NCBI GenBank assembly: GCA_963680875.1
Contig: OY804580.1
Location: 111,169,534-111,233,533 of the forward strand
Direction of reading: 5' to 3'
Origin: Bathymodiolus brooksi
Lineage: Eukaryota; Mollusca; Bivalvia; Mytilida; Modiolidae
DNA: 64,000 nt
How positions within the stretch are numbered: the first letter of the stretch is position 1; each line of letters starts with the position of its first letter. The notes below the pieces were generated by a model. That model did not search any database, was not told the origin of the DNA, and was given only the letters and a program-made list of their open reading frames with translations. A program made the position numbers and the translations under genes. Below are positions 9,489 through 20,068 of this stretch, in pieces.

Positions 9489-12400
9489 AGTAAGAACAAA
9501 CCACTTTGATTGCTGTTTTTCATCTTCCAGTTACCATTCTCACTAGTTAGAACAAACCACTTTAATTGTTGTTCTTCATCTTCCAGTTACCATTCTCACT
9601 AGTAAGAACAAACCATTTTAATTGCTGTTCTTCATCTTCCAGTTACCATTCTCACTAGTTAGAACAAACCACTTTGATTGCTGTTCTTCATCTTCCAGTT
9701 ACCATTCTCACTAGTAAGAACAAACCACTTTAATTGCTGTTCTTCATCTTCCAGTTACCATTCTCACTAGTAAGAACAAACCACTTTAATTGCTGTTCTT
9801 CATCTTCCAGTTACCATTCTCACTAGTTAGAACAAACCACTTTGATTACTGTTCTTCATCTTCCAGTTACCATTCTCACTAGTAAGAACAAACCACTTTA
9901 ATTGCTGTTCTTCATCTTCCAGTTACCATTCTCACTAGTAAGAACAAACCACTTTGATTGCTGTTCTTCATCTTCCAGTTACCATTCTCACTAGTTAGAA
10001 CAAACCACTTTAATTGCTGTTCTTCATCTTCCAGTTACCATTCTCACTAGTAAGAACAAACCACTTTAATTGCTGTTCTTCATCTTCCAGTTACCATTCT
10101 CACTAGTAAGAACAAACCACTTTAATTGCTGTTCTTCATCTTCCAGTTACCATTCTCACTAGTTAGAACAAACCACTTTGATTACTGTTCTTCATCTTCC
10201 AGTTACCATTCTCACTAGTAAGAACAAACCACTTTAATTGCTGTTCTTCATCTTCCAGTTACCATTCTCACTAGTAAGAACAAACCACTTTGATTGCTGT
10301 TCTTCATCTTCCAGTTACCATTCTCACTAGTTAGAACAAACCACTTTAATTGCTGTTCTTCATCTTCCAGTTACCATTCTCACTAGTAAGAACAAACCAC
10401 TTTAATTGCTGTTCTTCATCTTCCAGTTACCATTCTCACTAGTAAGAACAAACCACTTTAATTGCTGTTTTTCATCTTCCAGTTACCATTCTCACTAGTA
10501 AGAACAAACCACTTTGATTGCTGTTCTTCATCTTCCAGTTACCATTCTCACTAGTTAGAACAAACCACTTTGATTGCTGTTCTTCATCTTCCAGTTACCA
10601 TTCTCACTAGTAAGAACAAACCACTTTAATTGCTGTTCTTCATCTTCCAGTTACCATTCTCACTAGTAAGAACAAACCACTTTAATTGCTGTTCTTCATC
10701 TTCCAGTTACCATTCTCACTAGTTAGAACAAACCACTTTGATTGCTGTTCTTCATCTTCCAGTTACCATTCTCACTAGTAAGAACAAACCACTTTAATTG
10801 CTGTTCTTCATCTTCCAGTTACCATTCTCACTAGTAAGAACAAACCACTTTAATTGCTGTTTTTCATCTTCCAGTTACCATTCTCACTAGTTAGAACAAA
10901 CCACTTTAATTGCTGTTTTTCATCTTCCAGTTACCATTCTCACTAGTAAGAACAAACCACTTTAATTGCTGTTTTTCATCTTCCAGTTACCATTCTCACT
11001 AGTTAGAACAAACCACTTTGATTGCTGTTTTTCATCTTCCAGTTACCATTCTCACTAGTAAGAACAAACCACTTTGATTGCTGTTCTTCATCTTCCAGTT
11101 ACCATTCTCACTAGTAAGAACAAACCACTTTAATTGCTGTTTTTCATCTTCCAGTTACCATTCTCACTAGTAAGAACAAACCACTTTGATTGCTGTTCTT
11201 CATCTTCCAGTTACCATTCTCACTAGTAAGAACAAACCACTTTAATTGCTGTTTTTCATCTTCCAGTTACCATTCTCACTAGTAAGAACAAACCACTTTG
11301 ATTGCTGTTTTTCATCTTCCAGTTACCATTCTCACTAGTAAGAACAAACCACTTTAATTGCTGTTTTTCATCTTCCAGTTACCATTCTCACTAGTAAGAA
11401 CAAACCACTTTAATTGCTGTTCTTCATCTTCCAGTTACCATTCTCACTAGTAAGAACAAACCACTTTAATTGCTGTTTTTCATCTTCCAGTTACCATTCT
11501 CACTAGTAAGAACAAACCACTTTAATTGCTGTTCTTCATCTTCCAGTTACCATTATCACTAGTTAGAACAAACCACTTTGATTGCTGTTTTTCATCTTCC
11601 AGTTACCATTCTGACTAGTAAGAACAAACCACTTTGATTGCTGTTCTTCATCTTCCAGTTACCATTCTCACTAGTAAGAACAAACCACTTTGATTGCTGT
11701 TCTTCATCTTCCAGTTACCATTCTCACTAGTAAGAACAAACCACTTTAATTACGCTTTTTCATATTCCAGTTACCATTCTGACTAGTAAGAACAAACCAC
11801 TTTGATTGCTGTTCTTCATCTTCCAGTTACCATTCTCACTAGTAAGAACAAACCATTTTAATTGCTGTTCTTCATCTTCCAGTTACCAATCTCACTAGTT
11901 AGAACAAACCACTTTAATTGCTGTTTTTCATCTTCCAGTTACCATTCTCACTAGTAAGAACAAACCACTTTGATTGCTGTTCTTCATCTTCCAGTTACCA
12001 ATCTCACTAGTAAGAACAAACCACTTTGATTGCTGTTCTTCATCTTCCAGTTACCATTCTCACTAGTTAGAACAAACCACTTTAATTGCTGTTTTTCATC
12101 TTCCAGTTACCATTCTCACTAGTAAGAACAAACCACTTTGATTGCTGTTTTTCATCTTCCAGTTACCATTCTCACTAGTAAGAACAAACCACTTTAATTG
12201 CTGTTTTTCATCTTCCAGTTACCATTCTCACTAGTAAGAACAAACCACTTTAATTGCTGTTCTTCATCTTCCAGTTACCATTCTCACTAGTAAGAACAAA
12301 CCACTTTAATTGCTGTTTTTCATCTTCCAGTTACCATTCTCACTAGTAAGAACAAACCACTTTAATTGCTGTTCTTCATCTTCCAGTTACCATTATCACT

Positions 12401-13463
12401 AGTAAGAACAAACCACTTTGATTGCTGTTTTTCATCTTCCAGTTACCATTCTCACTAGTAAGAACAAACCACTTTGATTGCTGTTCTTCATCTTCCAGTT
12501 ACCATTCTCACTAGTAAGAACAAACCACTTTGATTGCTGTTCTTCATCTTCCAGTTACCATTCTCACTAGTAAGAACAAACCACTTTAATTACGCTTTTT
12601 CATATTCCAGTTACCATTCTGACTAGTAAGAACAAACCACTTTGATTGCTGTTCTTCATCTTCCAGTTACCATTCTCACTAGTAAGAACAAACCATTTTA
12701 ATTGCTGTTCTTCATCTTCCAGTTACCATTCTCACTAGTTAGAACAAACCACTTTAATTGCTGTTTTTCATCTTCCAGTTACCATTCTCACTAGTAAGAA
12801 CAAACCACTTTGATTGCTGTTCTTCATCTTCCAGTTACCAATCTCACTAGTAAGAACAAACCACTTTGATTGCTGTTCTTCATCTTCCAGTTACCATTCT
12901 CACTAGTTAGAACAAACCACTTTAATTGCTGTTTTTCATCTTCCAGTTACCATTCTCACTAGTAAGAACAAACCACTTTGATTGCTGTTCTTCATCTTCC
13001 AGTTACCAATCTCACTAGTAAGAACAAACCACTTTGATTGCTGTTCTTCATCTTCCAGTTACCATTCTCACTAGTTAGAACAAACCACTTTAATTGCTGT
13101 TTTTCATCTTCCAGTTACCATTCTCACTAGTAAGAACAAACCACTTTGATTGCTGTTCTTCATCTTCCAGTTACCATTCTCACTAGTAAGAACAAACCAC
13201 TTTGATTGCTGTTTTTCATCTTCCAGTTACCATTCTCACTAGTTAGAACAAACCACTTTGATTGCTGTTCTTCATCTTCCAGTTACCATTCTCACTAGTA
13301 AGAACAAACCACTTTAATTGCTGTTCTTCATCTTCCAGTTACCATTCTCACTAGTTAGAACAAACCACTTTAATTGCTGTTTTTCATCTTCCAGTTACCA
13401 TTCTCACTAGTAAGAACAAACCACTTTGATTGCTGTTCTTCATCTTCCAGTTACCATTCTCAC
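9489..13463 (+). repeat. 56-bp minisatellite, about 71 copies; each unit carries splice-site-like motifs
   Basis: The unit reads in order: AGTAAGAACAAACCAC, TTTAATTGCTG or TTTGATTGCTG, TTCTTCATCTTCCAG, TTACCATTCTCACT. Seen on the plus (gene-sense) strand, each unit holds a branch-point-like TTTRAT, a pyrimidine-rich tract ending in CAG, 15 nt, and then CTAGTAAGAAC or CTAGTTAGAAC, which is donor-like. Higher-order structure is visible: the block at about 11281-12120 returns 840 bp (15 units) later with a handful of substitutions, including the rare variant AATTACGCTTTTTCATATTC. The early part shows a 336-bp (6-unit) period. It lies in the intron between exons C and D. Confidence 0.95.
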
Positions 13464-13710
13464 ATATAGAAAACACTTGTATGACTGCATCATTTTAATG
13501 AGAGGGCAGGTTTGAGTCTATATTTGTTGTGTGTTAAAAAATAGACAAGTAGGCACATAACACTAGTTTAATCCCTCCACTTTGAAGTGCCTGTACCAAG
13601 TGAGGAAAGTGAGCAGTCATGTACATGTTTATATGTTAGAGGTATCAATATTGCCTGTTTTTCCGATTTTCTGATTGGAATTTGGTACTGTTCTGACAAT
13701 GTGGCAATCT

Positions 13711-15632
13711 GTGATATCTGATGAAACTTGCATCTGCAAAGTGTAAAGTTTCTATAAACCATATTTAAACATAAATAAAATGAAAATTAAAAGTGTAAAG
13801 TTTCTATAAACCATATTTAAACATAAATAAAATGAAAAATTAAAAGTGTAAAGTTTCTATAAACCATATTTAAACATAAATAAAATGAAAACTAAAAGTG
13901 TAAAGTTTCTATAAACCATATTTAAACATAAATAAAATGAAAAACTAAAAGTGTAAAGTTTCTATAAACCATATTTAAACATAAATAAAATGAAAACTAA
14001 AAGTGTAAAGTTTCTATAAACCATATTTAAACATGAATAAAATGTAAAACTAAAAGTGTAAAGTTTCTATAAAACCATATTTAAACATAAATAAAATTAA
14101 AAATTAAAAGTGTAAAGTTTCTATAAACCATATTTAAACATAAATAAAATGAAAATTAAAAGTGTAAAGTTTCTATAAACCATTTTTAAGCATAAATAAA
14201 ATGAAAAACTAAAAGTGTAAATTTTCTATAAACCATATTTAAACATAAATAAAATGAAAAATTAAAAGTGTAAAGTTTCTATAAACCATATTTAAACATA
14301 AATAAAATAAAAATTAAAAGTGTAAAGTTTCTATAAACCATTTTTAAACATAAATAAAATGAAAAACTAAAAAGTGTAAAGTTTCTATAAACCATATTTA
14401 AACATAAATAAAATGAAAATTAAAAGTGTAAAGTTTCTATAAACCATATTTAAACATAAATAAAATGAAAAATTAAAAGTGTAAAGTTTCTATAAACCAT
14501 ATTTAAACATAGATAAAATAAAAATTAAAAGTGTAAAGTTTCTATAAAACCATATTTAAACATAAATAAAATTAAAAATTAAAAGTGTAAAGTTTCTATA
14601 AACCATATTTAAACATAAATAAAATGAAAATTAAAAGTGTAAAGTTTCTATAAACCATTTTTAAGCATAAATAAAATGAAAAACTAAAAGTGTAAATTTT
14701 CTATAAACCATATTTAAACATAAATAAAATGAAAAATTAAAAGTGTAAAGTTTCTATAAACCATATTTAAACATAAATAAAATAAAAATTAAAAGTGTAA
14801 AGTTTCTATAAACCATTTTTAAACATAAATAAAATGAAAAACTAAAAGTGTAAAGTTTCTATAAACCATATTTAAACATAAATAAAATGAAAATTAAAAG
14901 TGTAAAGTTTCTATAAACCATATTTAAACATAAATAAAATGAAAAATTAAAAGTGTAAAGTTTCTATAAACCATATTTAAACATAAATAAAATGAAAAAC
15001 TAAAAGTGTAAAGTTTCTATAAACCATATTTAAACATAAATAAAATGTAAAACTAAAAGTGTAAAGTTTCTATAAACCATATTTAAACATAAATAAAATG
15101 AAAATTAAAAGTGTAAAGTTTCTATAAACCATATTTAAACATAAATAAAATAAAAAACTAAAAGTGTAAAGTTTCTATAAACCATATTTAAACATAAATA
15201 AAATGAAAATTAAAAGTGTAAAGTTTCTTTTAACCATATTTAAACATAAATAAAATAAAAATTAAAAGTGTAAAGTTTCTATAAACCATATTTAAACATA
15301 TATAAAATGAAAAACTAAAAGTGTAAAGTTTCTATAAACCATATTTAAACATAAATAAAATGTAAAACTAAAAGTGTAAAGTTTCTATAAACCATATTTA
15401 AACATAAATAAAATGAAAAATTAAAAGTGTAAAGTTTCTATAAACCATATTTAAACAAATAAAATGAAAAATTAAAAGTGTAAAGTTTCTATAAACCATA
15501 TTTAAACATAAATAAAATGAAAAATTAAAAGTGTAAAGTTTCTATAAACCATATTTAAACATAAATAAAAATGTTTAAATATGGTTTATAGAAACTTTAC
15601 ACTTTGCAGATGCAAGTTTCATCAGATATCAC
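13711..15632. mobile_element. Foldback element: 62-bp perfect inverted repeats enclosing a tandem array
   Basis: The left arm 13711-13772 (GTGATATCTGATGAAACTTG ... ATATTTAAACAT) is an exact reverse complement of 15571-15632. Everything between is the ~51-bp tandem array, whose unit is the inner half of the left arm. The interior codes for nothing recognisable; the same short peptide (MVYRNFTLCRCKFHQIS) can be read inward from both arms, as expected of an inverted repeat. The flank right of 15632 is a SINE-type tail. It is probably a non-autonomous element whose inner arm has been amplified. Confidence 0.75.
13736..15570. repeat. About 51-bp AT-rich minisatellite, about 36 copies
   Basis: The unit has AAAGTGTAAAGTTTCTATAA, ACCATATTTAAACATAAATA and AAATGAAAAWT; its length varies from 50 to 53 bp through A-run changes. 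Rare variants (CCATTTTTAAGC, GTGTAAATTTTC, TAAAACCATATT) recur with a spacing of about 475 bp, for example 14183/14657, so a higher-order repeat is present. Confidence 0.95.
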
Positions 15633-15695
15633 ACGATATAATTGAAATATTGTTGAAAGTGGCGTTAAACACCATGAACTCACATAACCCTCAGA
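15633..15695 (+). repeat. SINE-type 3' tail fragment
   Basis: CGATATAATTGAAATATTG followed by TTGAAAGTGGCGTTAAACAC is a tail I associate with tRNA-derived SINEs of molluscs. It abuts the right arm of the foldback element. Other fragments with the same motif lie at 16512, on the minus strand at 16986, and in weaker form at 22328. Confidence 0.6.
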
Positions 15696-15755
15696 TATCA
15701 CAGTTTGTTTTTAACAGAACTACTGCATTTTATATTATTGACAATTCTGTTACAG

Positions 15756-15848
15756 TTTGTGACCAGTTGTTCCAAACCTCCTCTTCTGGGATTTTCCAAC
15801 TTAGAACCTCCGTTTTCTGTGAGATGTGTTGAAGTCAGTGATGATCAG
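15756..15848 (+). CDS. UBE3B: UBE3B exon D (HECT C-lobe, 31 codons)
   Basis: The acceptor TTCTGTTACAG ends at 15755 and the donor GTATGT starts at 15849. Both borders are phase 0. The exon reads [18 protein letters not shown], then [13 protein letters not shown]. FVTSxSxPPLLGF is the strongly conserved start of the HECT C-lobe, and VEVSDDQ points to UBE3B rather than UBE3C. The cysteine in FVTSC is not the catalytic one; that lies in the next exon. Confidence 0.95.
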
Positions 15849-16199
15849 GTATGTTTAACATTGTATAAAATCAGTAATATTTCTGGTAAACCATATGTGA
15901 TGGTATTGTCTGTGTTCAGTGCTTTCTTGATATTGGCTGAATTGTTAAACATCACTGATTCAACTTTCTTTTTTTAATGAAAAACAAAAACTATGGCCAT
16001 TATTTATATAATTTATTTCCTAAATTCATAGTTTATAAAATAATGTGTAGTCATAGATTTTTAAATTTTCAAAATAATATTTGTATAAGTATAATTATTT
16101 TATTTCTGCTTATATTTTATTTATCTTGTTTTGACATGTTTGGATTAAATACATAGGATTTGAAAATGGGTGTGAAATGGTCTACTGGTGTAATCAAAG

Positions 16200-16225
16200 C
16201 CCCCCCCCCTCCACCCCCCCCCTCC
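16200..16225. repeat. Poly-C / CCT low-complexity tract
   Basis: Two runs of nine or ten C separated by TCCA and closed by CTCC. On the minus strand it is G-rich, with two long G runs. It is intronic. Confidence 0.9.
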
Positions 16226-16511
16226 ATTTTTTCCTTCATTAGGCTATGTTAAGTATATATAATTGGTCCAAGATTTATTAATTAATTATTAGGTTTTCAA
16301 CAGGGTCTTTCCCATGATCTATTTTCTATCTCAGAGATTTTACAACAATTGATATTAGTAAACACGTATAATTAATATATTCCAGACATGGCCTGCTGTT
16401 ATACATCGAGATTTCCATCATTTAATACGATAACAAAAAATACCATGGCTTTCTTTTACTATTACATAAATATTAAATTGATTTTGATATCTATAAATAC
16501 AGTTAAACAGT

Positions 16512-16566
16512 CACGATATAACTGTAATATTGTTGAAAGTGGCATTAAACACGATAAACCAAACCT
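16512..16566 (+). repeat. SINE-type 3' tail fragment
   Basis: CACGATATAACTGTAATATT then GTTGAAAGTGGCATTAAACA repeats the tail motif seen at 15633. No tRNA-like head is recognisable just upstream. Confidence 0.55.
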
Positions 16567-16691
16567 ATAATTACATAATAACATAATAAGTATATAAATA
16601 CATTTACTAAAATTACATTTAAGTAAGTTTTAATAGGGACCATTTATTTTACAAATTTTATTTTGTCTTATTTTAATGGTCTTTGAACTAA

Positions 16692-16779
16692 TAGACCTTA
16701 ACAAACAAGTTAAATATAGAGTCTTAAGTTGCTTCTAGACCTTAACAAACAAGTTAAATATAGAGTCTTAAGTTGCTTC
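16692..16779. repeat. 44-bp exact direct duplication
   Basis: A 44-bp unit starting TAGACCTTAACAAACAAGTT occurs twice back to back without a difference. It is an ordinary short tandem duplication in intron 4. Confidence 0.9.
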
Positions 16780-16985
16780 CTATCAATCATAGTGTTAATA
16801 GACTCAAAATAATATATGATTTCCATTATTATATTATGTTCATGCTGAGAGAACTTTTACTTGTAATTAGCCAGATTTAAAAGCTGTCTGAAATAATAAT
16901 GTCATAATTCTCTTTGAAGTATTAAGTGACAGTCTAGAAAAGTAACAAAGGAGTGGGATTTTATTTATAATTAGGCAGCAGAGAG

Positions 16986-17047
16986 AGTTAGGGTTATGGT
17001 GTTTAACTCCACTTTCAACAATATTTCAGGTATATCATGAGTCAGTG
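16986..17047 (-). repeat. SINE-type 3' tail fragment, minus strand
   Basis: GTTTAACTCCACTTTCAACA then ATATTTCAGGTATATC is the reverse complement of the SINE tail motif. The fragment is diverged and its head was not located. Confidence 0.5.
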
Positions 17048-18404
17048 TCAGTGAAATTTTTATCAACTAGAAGAATTAAAATTTACAGCTGGAATTTGTT
17101 TTCCCTTGTCCAACAAATAAAACGTACTGGTAAACGTCTTGGCTGTATTGTATACATTTTTAGTACAATTGTCAAGATTCCAGGGAACTTTATTAGATTT
17201 TGAGATTCAGATTAGCATTAAATGAATTATATGAAGCACAGTGCTCGTTTTAAAATTGTATCCAGCAATCAAATAGCTGTAGGGATAAGATTATGAGGGT
17301 AATTTCAAACATATTTAATTGGAGTTATAATAATGGTATACCGGTAATTTAAAAAAAAAAACTCAAAGCATTAGAAGATTAAATGCTGCCAGAAGGAAGC
17401 ATGTTAATTTAAGATGAACCTATGTATTGTGTCATGCTAAAATGGTTTAGAGTAGTGCTATGCTTTTTCACTATTTGAGTCTTTGCCTTAATTTTGTTCA
17501 CCTACTTGCCTGAAAGCCAAATTTAGAAAAAATTTCTATTTATTCAAAAAAATTCTTTCATAATTTTCACTTACCCGAATCCAGTTTTACTTGTCCGGGG
17601 CTTCTGGCAAGTGGGTAAGCGCTAAGACTGCTATTTATTTTTATCATTAGGATTATTGGTATTCATGGTTCCGTCAACTTTATGTTAATTTTATTTGTAA
17701 TTCTTTTTTTTTCTATGATCTCACTGAGTTATAGTGTCAATATCAACCAACTAATTGTGATACTGAAAATTATTGGTCAATATGATGTCATATCCATTAT
17801 GACATTACTGATCAAAAACAGAAACCTCAATTTTGAAGATTTCAACATACATTGTCACTAGTACTACAGCTCATCCTTTGGTCTCACTTTTATACTAGCG
17901 ATATTGTATGTCTCGACATTCACAGCTGCTGTTGTTCTATATATATTGTGACAGTTTTTTTGATGGAGGAAACTAGAGGAGCCACAGAACACCACATATC
18001 TGCCACAAGTAACTCGCAAACTTTATTAGATGAAGAAGTATTAAGTACACCCTGCTTCAGACAGGAATTAAAGTTTTACTTTTGATGAGCACTGATTAGG
18101 TAGGTATATATAAATGAAACTACACTGTACCATACAATGGTGGTCACATCAGCCTCCTTTAGGTTTTTACGTGAGTAAATGATTGTCAGTTCTATCATGG
18201 AGAGAACAAGTTACAATGAGATGATGATAATGTCCACTTTGTACTTGACTAATATGCTTAGTTATATTTTTATTGTGCTTTCTCACTGAAATAAGAGTCC
18301 ACAGATAGACATGTCACTCCACTCTGAACCATTATTCTGATTCCAAGTGAACCAGTCTTTGCTCTTATTTCTTAATACTGCATGCTATCAGAGAAGCAGC
18401 AAAC
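17048..18404. other. Intron 4 stretch; no gene recognised
   Basis: AT-rich intronic DNA. Open frames are below 80 codons without family resemblance or splice support. Nothing else was recognised. Confidence 0.5.
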
Positions 18405-19215
18405 ACCAGATTATATAACCTTTGGTTTGTTTCCCACCATATTATATAACCTTTAGTTTGTTTCCCACCATATTATATAACCTTTAGTGTGTTTCCCACC
18501 ATATTATATAACCTTTGGTTTGTTTCCCACCATATTATATAACCTTTAGTTTGTTTCCCACCATATTATATAACCTTTAGTGTGTTTCCCACCATATTAT
18601 ATAACCTTTGGTTTGTTTCCCACCATATTATATAACCTTTAGTTTGTTTCCCACCATATTATATAACCTTTAGTTTGTTTCCCACCATATTATATAACCT
18701 TTAGTTTGTTTCCCACCATATTATATAACCTTTAGTGTGTTTCCCACCATATTATATAACCTTTGGTTTGTTTCCCACCATATTATATAACCTTTAGTTT
18801 GTTTCCCACCATATTATATAACCTTTAGTGTGTTTCCCACCATATTATATAACCTTTGGTTTGTTTCCCACCATATTATATAACCTTTAGTTTGTTTCCC
18901 ACCATATTATATAACCTTTAGTGTGTTTCCCACCATATTATATAACCTTTGGTTTGTTTCCCACCATATTATATAACCTTTAGTTTGTTTCCCACCATAT
19001 TATATAACCTTTAGTTTGTTTCCCACCATATTATATAACCTTTAGTTTGTTTCCCACCATATTATATAACCTTTAGTGTGTTTCCCACCATATTATATAA
19101 CCTTTGGTTTGTTTCCCACCATATTATATAACCTTTAGTTTGTTTCCCACCATATTATATAACCTTTAGTGTGTTTCCCACCATATTATATAACCTTTGG
19201 TTTGTTTCCCACCAT
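18405..19215. repeat. 31-bp minisatellite, 26 copies, with 11-unit higher-order pattern
   Basis: The unit has ACCATATTATATAACCTTT then RGTKTGTTTCCC. Three unit types, GGTTTG (G), AGTTTG (A) and AGTGTG (T), follow in the order GAT, then GATGAAATGAT twice, then G. The array thus has an 11-unit (341-bp) higher-order repeat. On the minus strand it sits directly behind a tRNA-like head at 19216-19280, so the unit may be an amplified piece of a SINE body. Confidence 0.95.
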
Positions 19216-19280
19216 GTCTTGACCTTACAATCTACCACCCTTGAGGCGAGCATGCTAACCATTACACCACTGATGCAGAT
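19216..19280 (-). repeat. tRNA-like SINE head, minus strand
   Basis: The reverse complement reads CAGTGGTGTAATGGTTAGCA then TGCTCGCCTCAAGGG, the A-box and anticodon-arm layout of a tRNA of the Asp/Glu/Gly type. The B-box region (GGTAGATTGTAAGGTC) is far from the GGTTCRANNCC consensus and no closed acceptor stem is visible. A SINE head or tRNA pseudogene is more likely than a working tRNA. Confidence 0.5.
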
Positions 19281-19318
19281 CTATGTTTTTAAGAATAAAT
19301 TATGAATTTATTTTGTAG

Positions 19319-19510
19319 GACACTGGAGACACAGTTGGAAGTGTACTAAAGGGATTTTTTAACATTAAAAAGCGTGATCCTGTTGGACGATTGCCTACAT
19401 CATCAACATGTTTTAACTTATTAAAATTACCTAATTATCAGAAGAAAAGTACTTTGAGAGAAAAATTACGATATGCAATCTGTTCTAACACAGGATTTGA
19501 ATTATCCTGA
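19319..19510 (+). CDS. UBE3B: UBE3B terminal exon E (catalytic cysteine and C-terminus, 63 codons + stop)
   Basis: The acceptor TTTATTTTGTAG ends at 19318. The exon reads [38 protein letters not shown], then [14 protein letters not shown], and ends NTGFELS with TGA at 19508-19510. In HECT ligases the cysteine of the TSSTCFN loop forms the thioester with ubiquitin; here its codon is 19409-19411. The phenylalanine four residues from the end (F-E-L-S), known to be needed for HECT catalysis, is present. [14 protein letters not shown] directly after SDDQ is typical of UBE3B. All catalytic features seen are intact. Confidence 0.96.
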   Translation, partial: DTGDTVGSVLKGFFNIKKRDPVGRLPTSSTCFNLLKLPNYQKKSTLREKLRYAICSNTGFELS

Positions 19511-20068
19511 TGTAAGCACTGGAGGAAAATACATACATTCAGGGAACAACAGAAAAAAGAGATTTTATGATGACAAGCAACAAAATAATATACAGTAAAT
19601 ATTGTTTTGATGTGAAAAAATTATATTTCTTGTCAGTAGTGAAAATCATATGTGTGAAGTTGTTTTATAAAAAAAAATACAAAAATTTGAAATGTCAACT
19701 CACCAAAATTGTATATAAGTCCCCACAAGACTTGTTTTTTGCCAATTTTAATTCATAGATCACAACTTTCTAGGTTTGGTGCAGATGGATAGGTTCAGTG
19801 GTTCTTACTTTTGTGATGTATCCTGATTTGTTTGTTATTGTAATTTTCAATTTGTGGATTGAATAAGCAGGGAAATTCACATAAAATGAATACCTGATGA
19901 ATAATGACTCTACTGTATCTGATGAAAACATATTTATACATGCACTAATTGTTTGAGAGTGACTGTATGCATCAGTGCACACATCTCCGTGGGATCAATC
20001 TGTCAATCATCAATGCAAACAGACTTTTTCGTCGTGTGTCGTGTACACTAGATTAGATATCTACGTTT
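19511..20068 (+). other. UBE3B 3' flank / probable 3' untranslated region
   Basis: AT-rich sequence after the stop. No AATAAA was found between 19511 and 20068. TATAAA before an A-run at about 19666-19677 is a weak alternative signal, so the transcript end is not defined. Open frames of up to 70 codons show no resemblance to known proteins. Confidence 0.5.

Larger units (their letters stand above)
1..19510 (+). other. UBE3B: UBE3B-like gene, 3' part (gene span, 5' end outside window)
   Basis: Five exons on the plus strand splice in frame (125 + 183 + 112 + 93 + 192 = 705 nt) into the last 234 residues of a HECT-type E3 ubiquitin ligase and a TGA stop. All four intron borders are GT/AG. Known of the family: HECT ligases take ubiquitin from an E2 onto a cysteine of the C-lobe and pass it to a substrate lysine. 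UBE3B is the animal paralogue with an N-terminal IQ motif, which would lie upstream of this window. UBE3B is preferred over UBE3C because of the strings [15 protein letters not shown] and [17 protein letters not shown]. The introns (4720, 2244, 6722 and 3470 bp) are mostly tandem repeats and mobile-element pieces. Everything before 1650 is taken as intron; no further exon was recognised there. Confidence 0.9.

Noticed and set aside
13568..15832. The peptide MVYRNFTLCRCKFHQIS, readable at both ends of the ~51-bp array, as a conserved small protein
   Set aside because: Both copies come from the perfect inverted repeat of the foldback element; identity is explained by the DNA structure.
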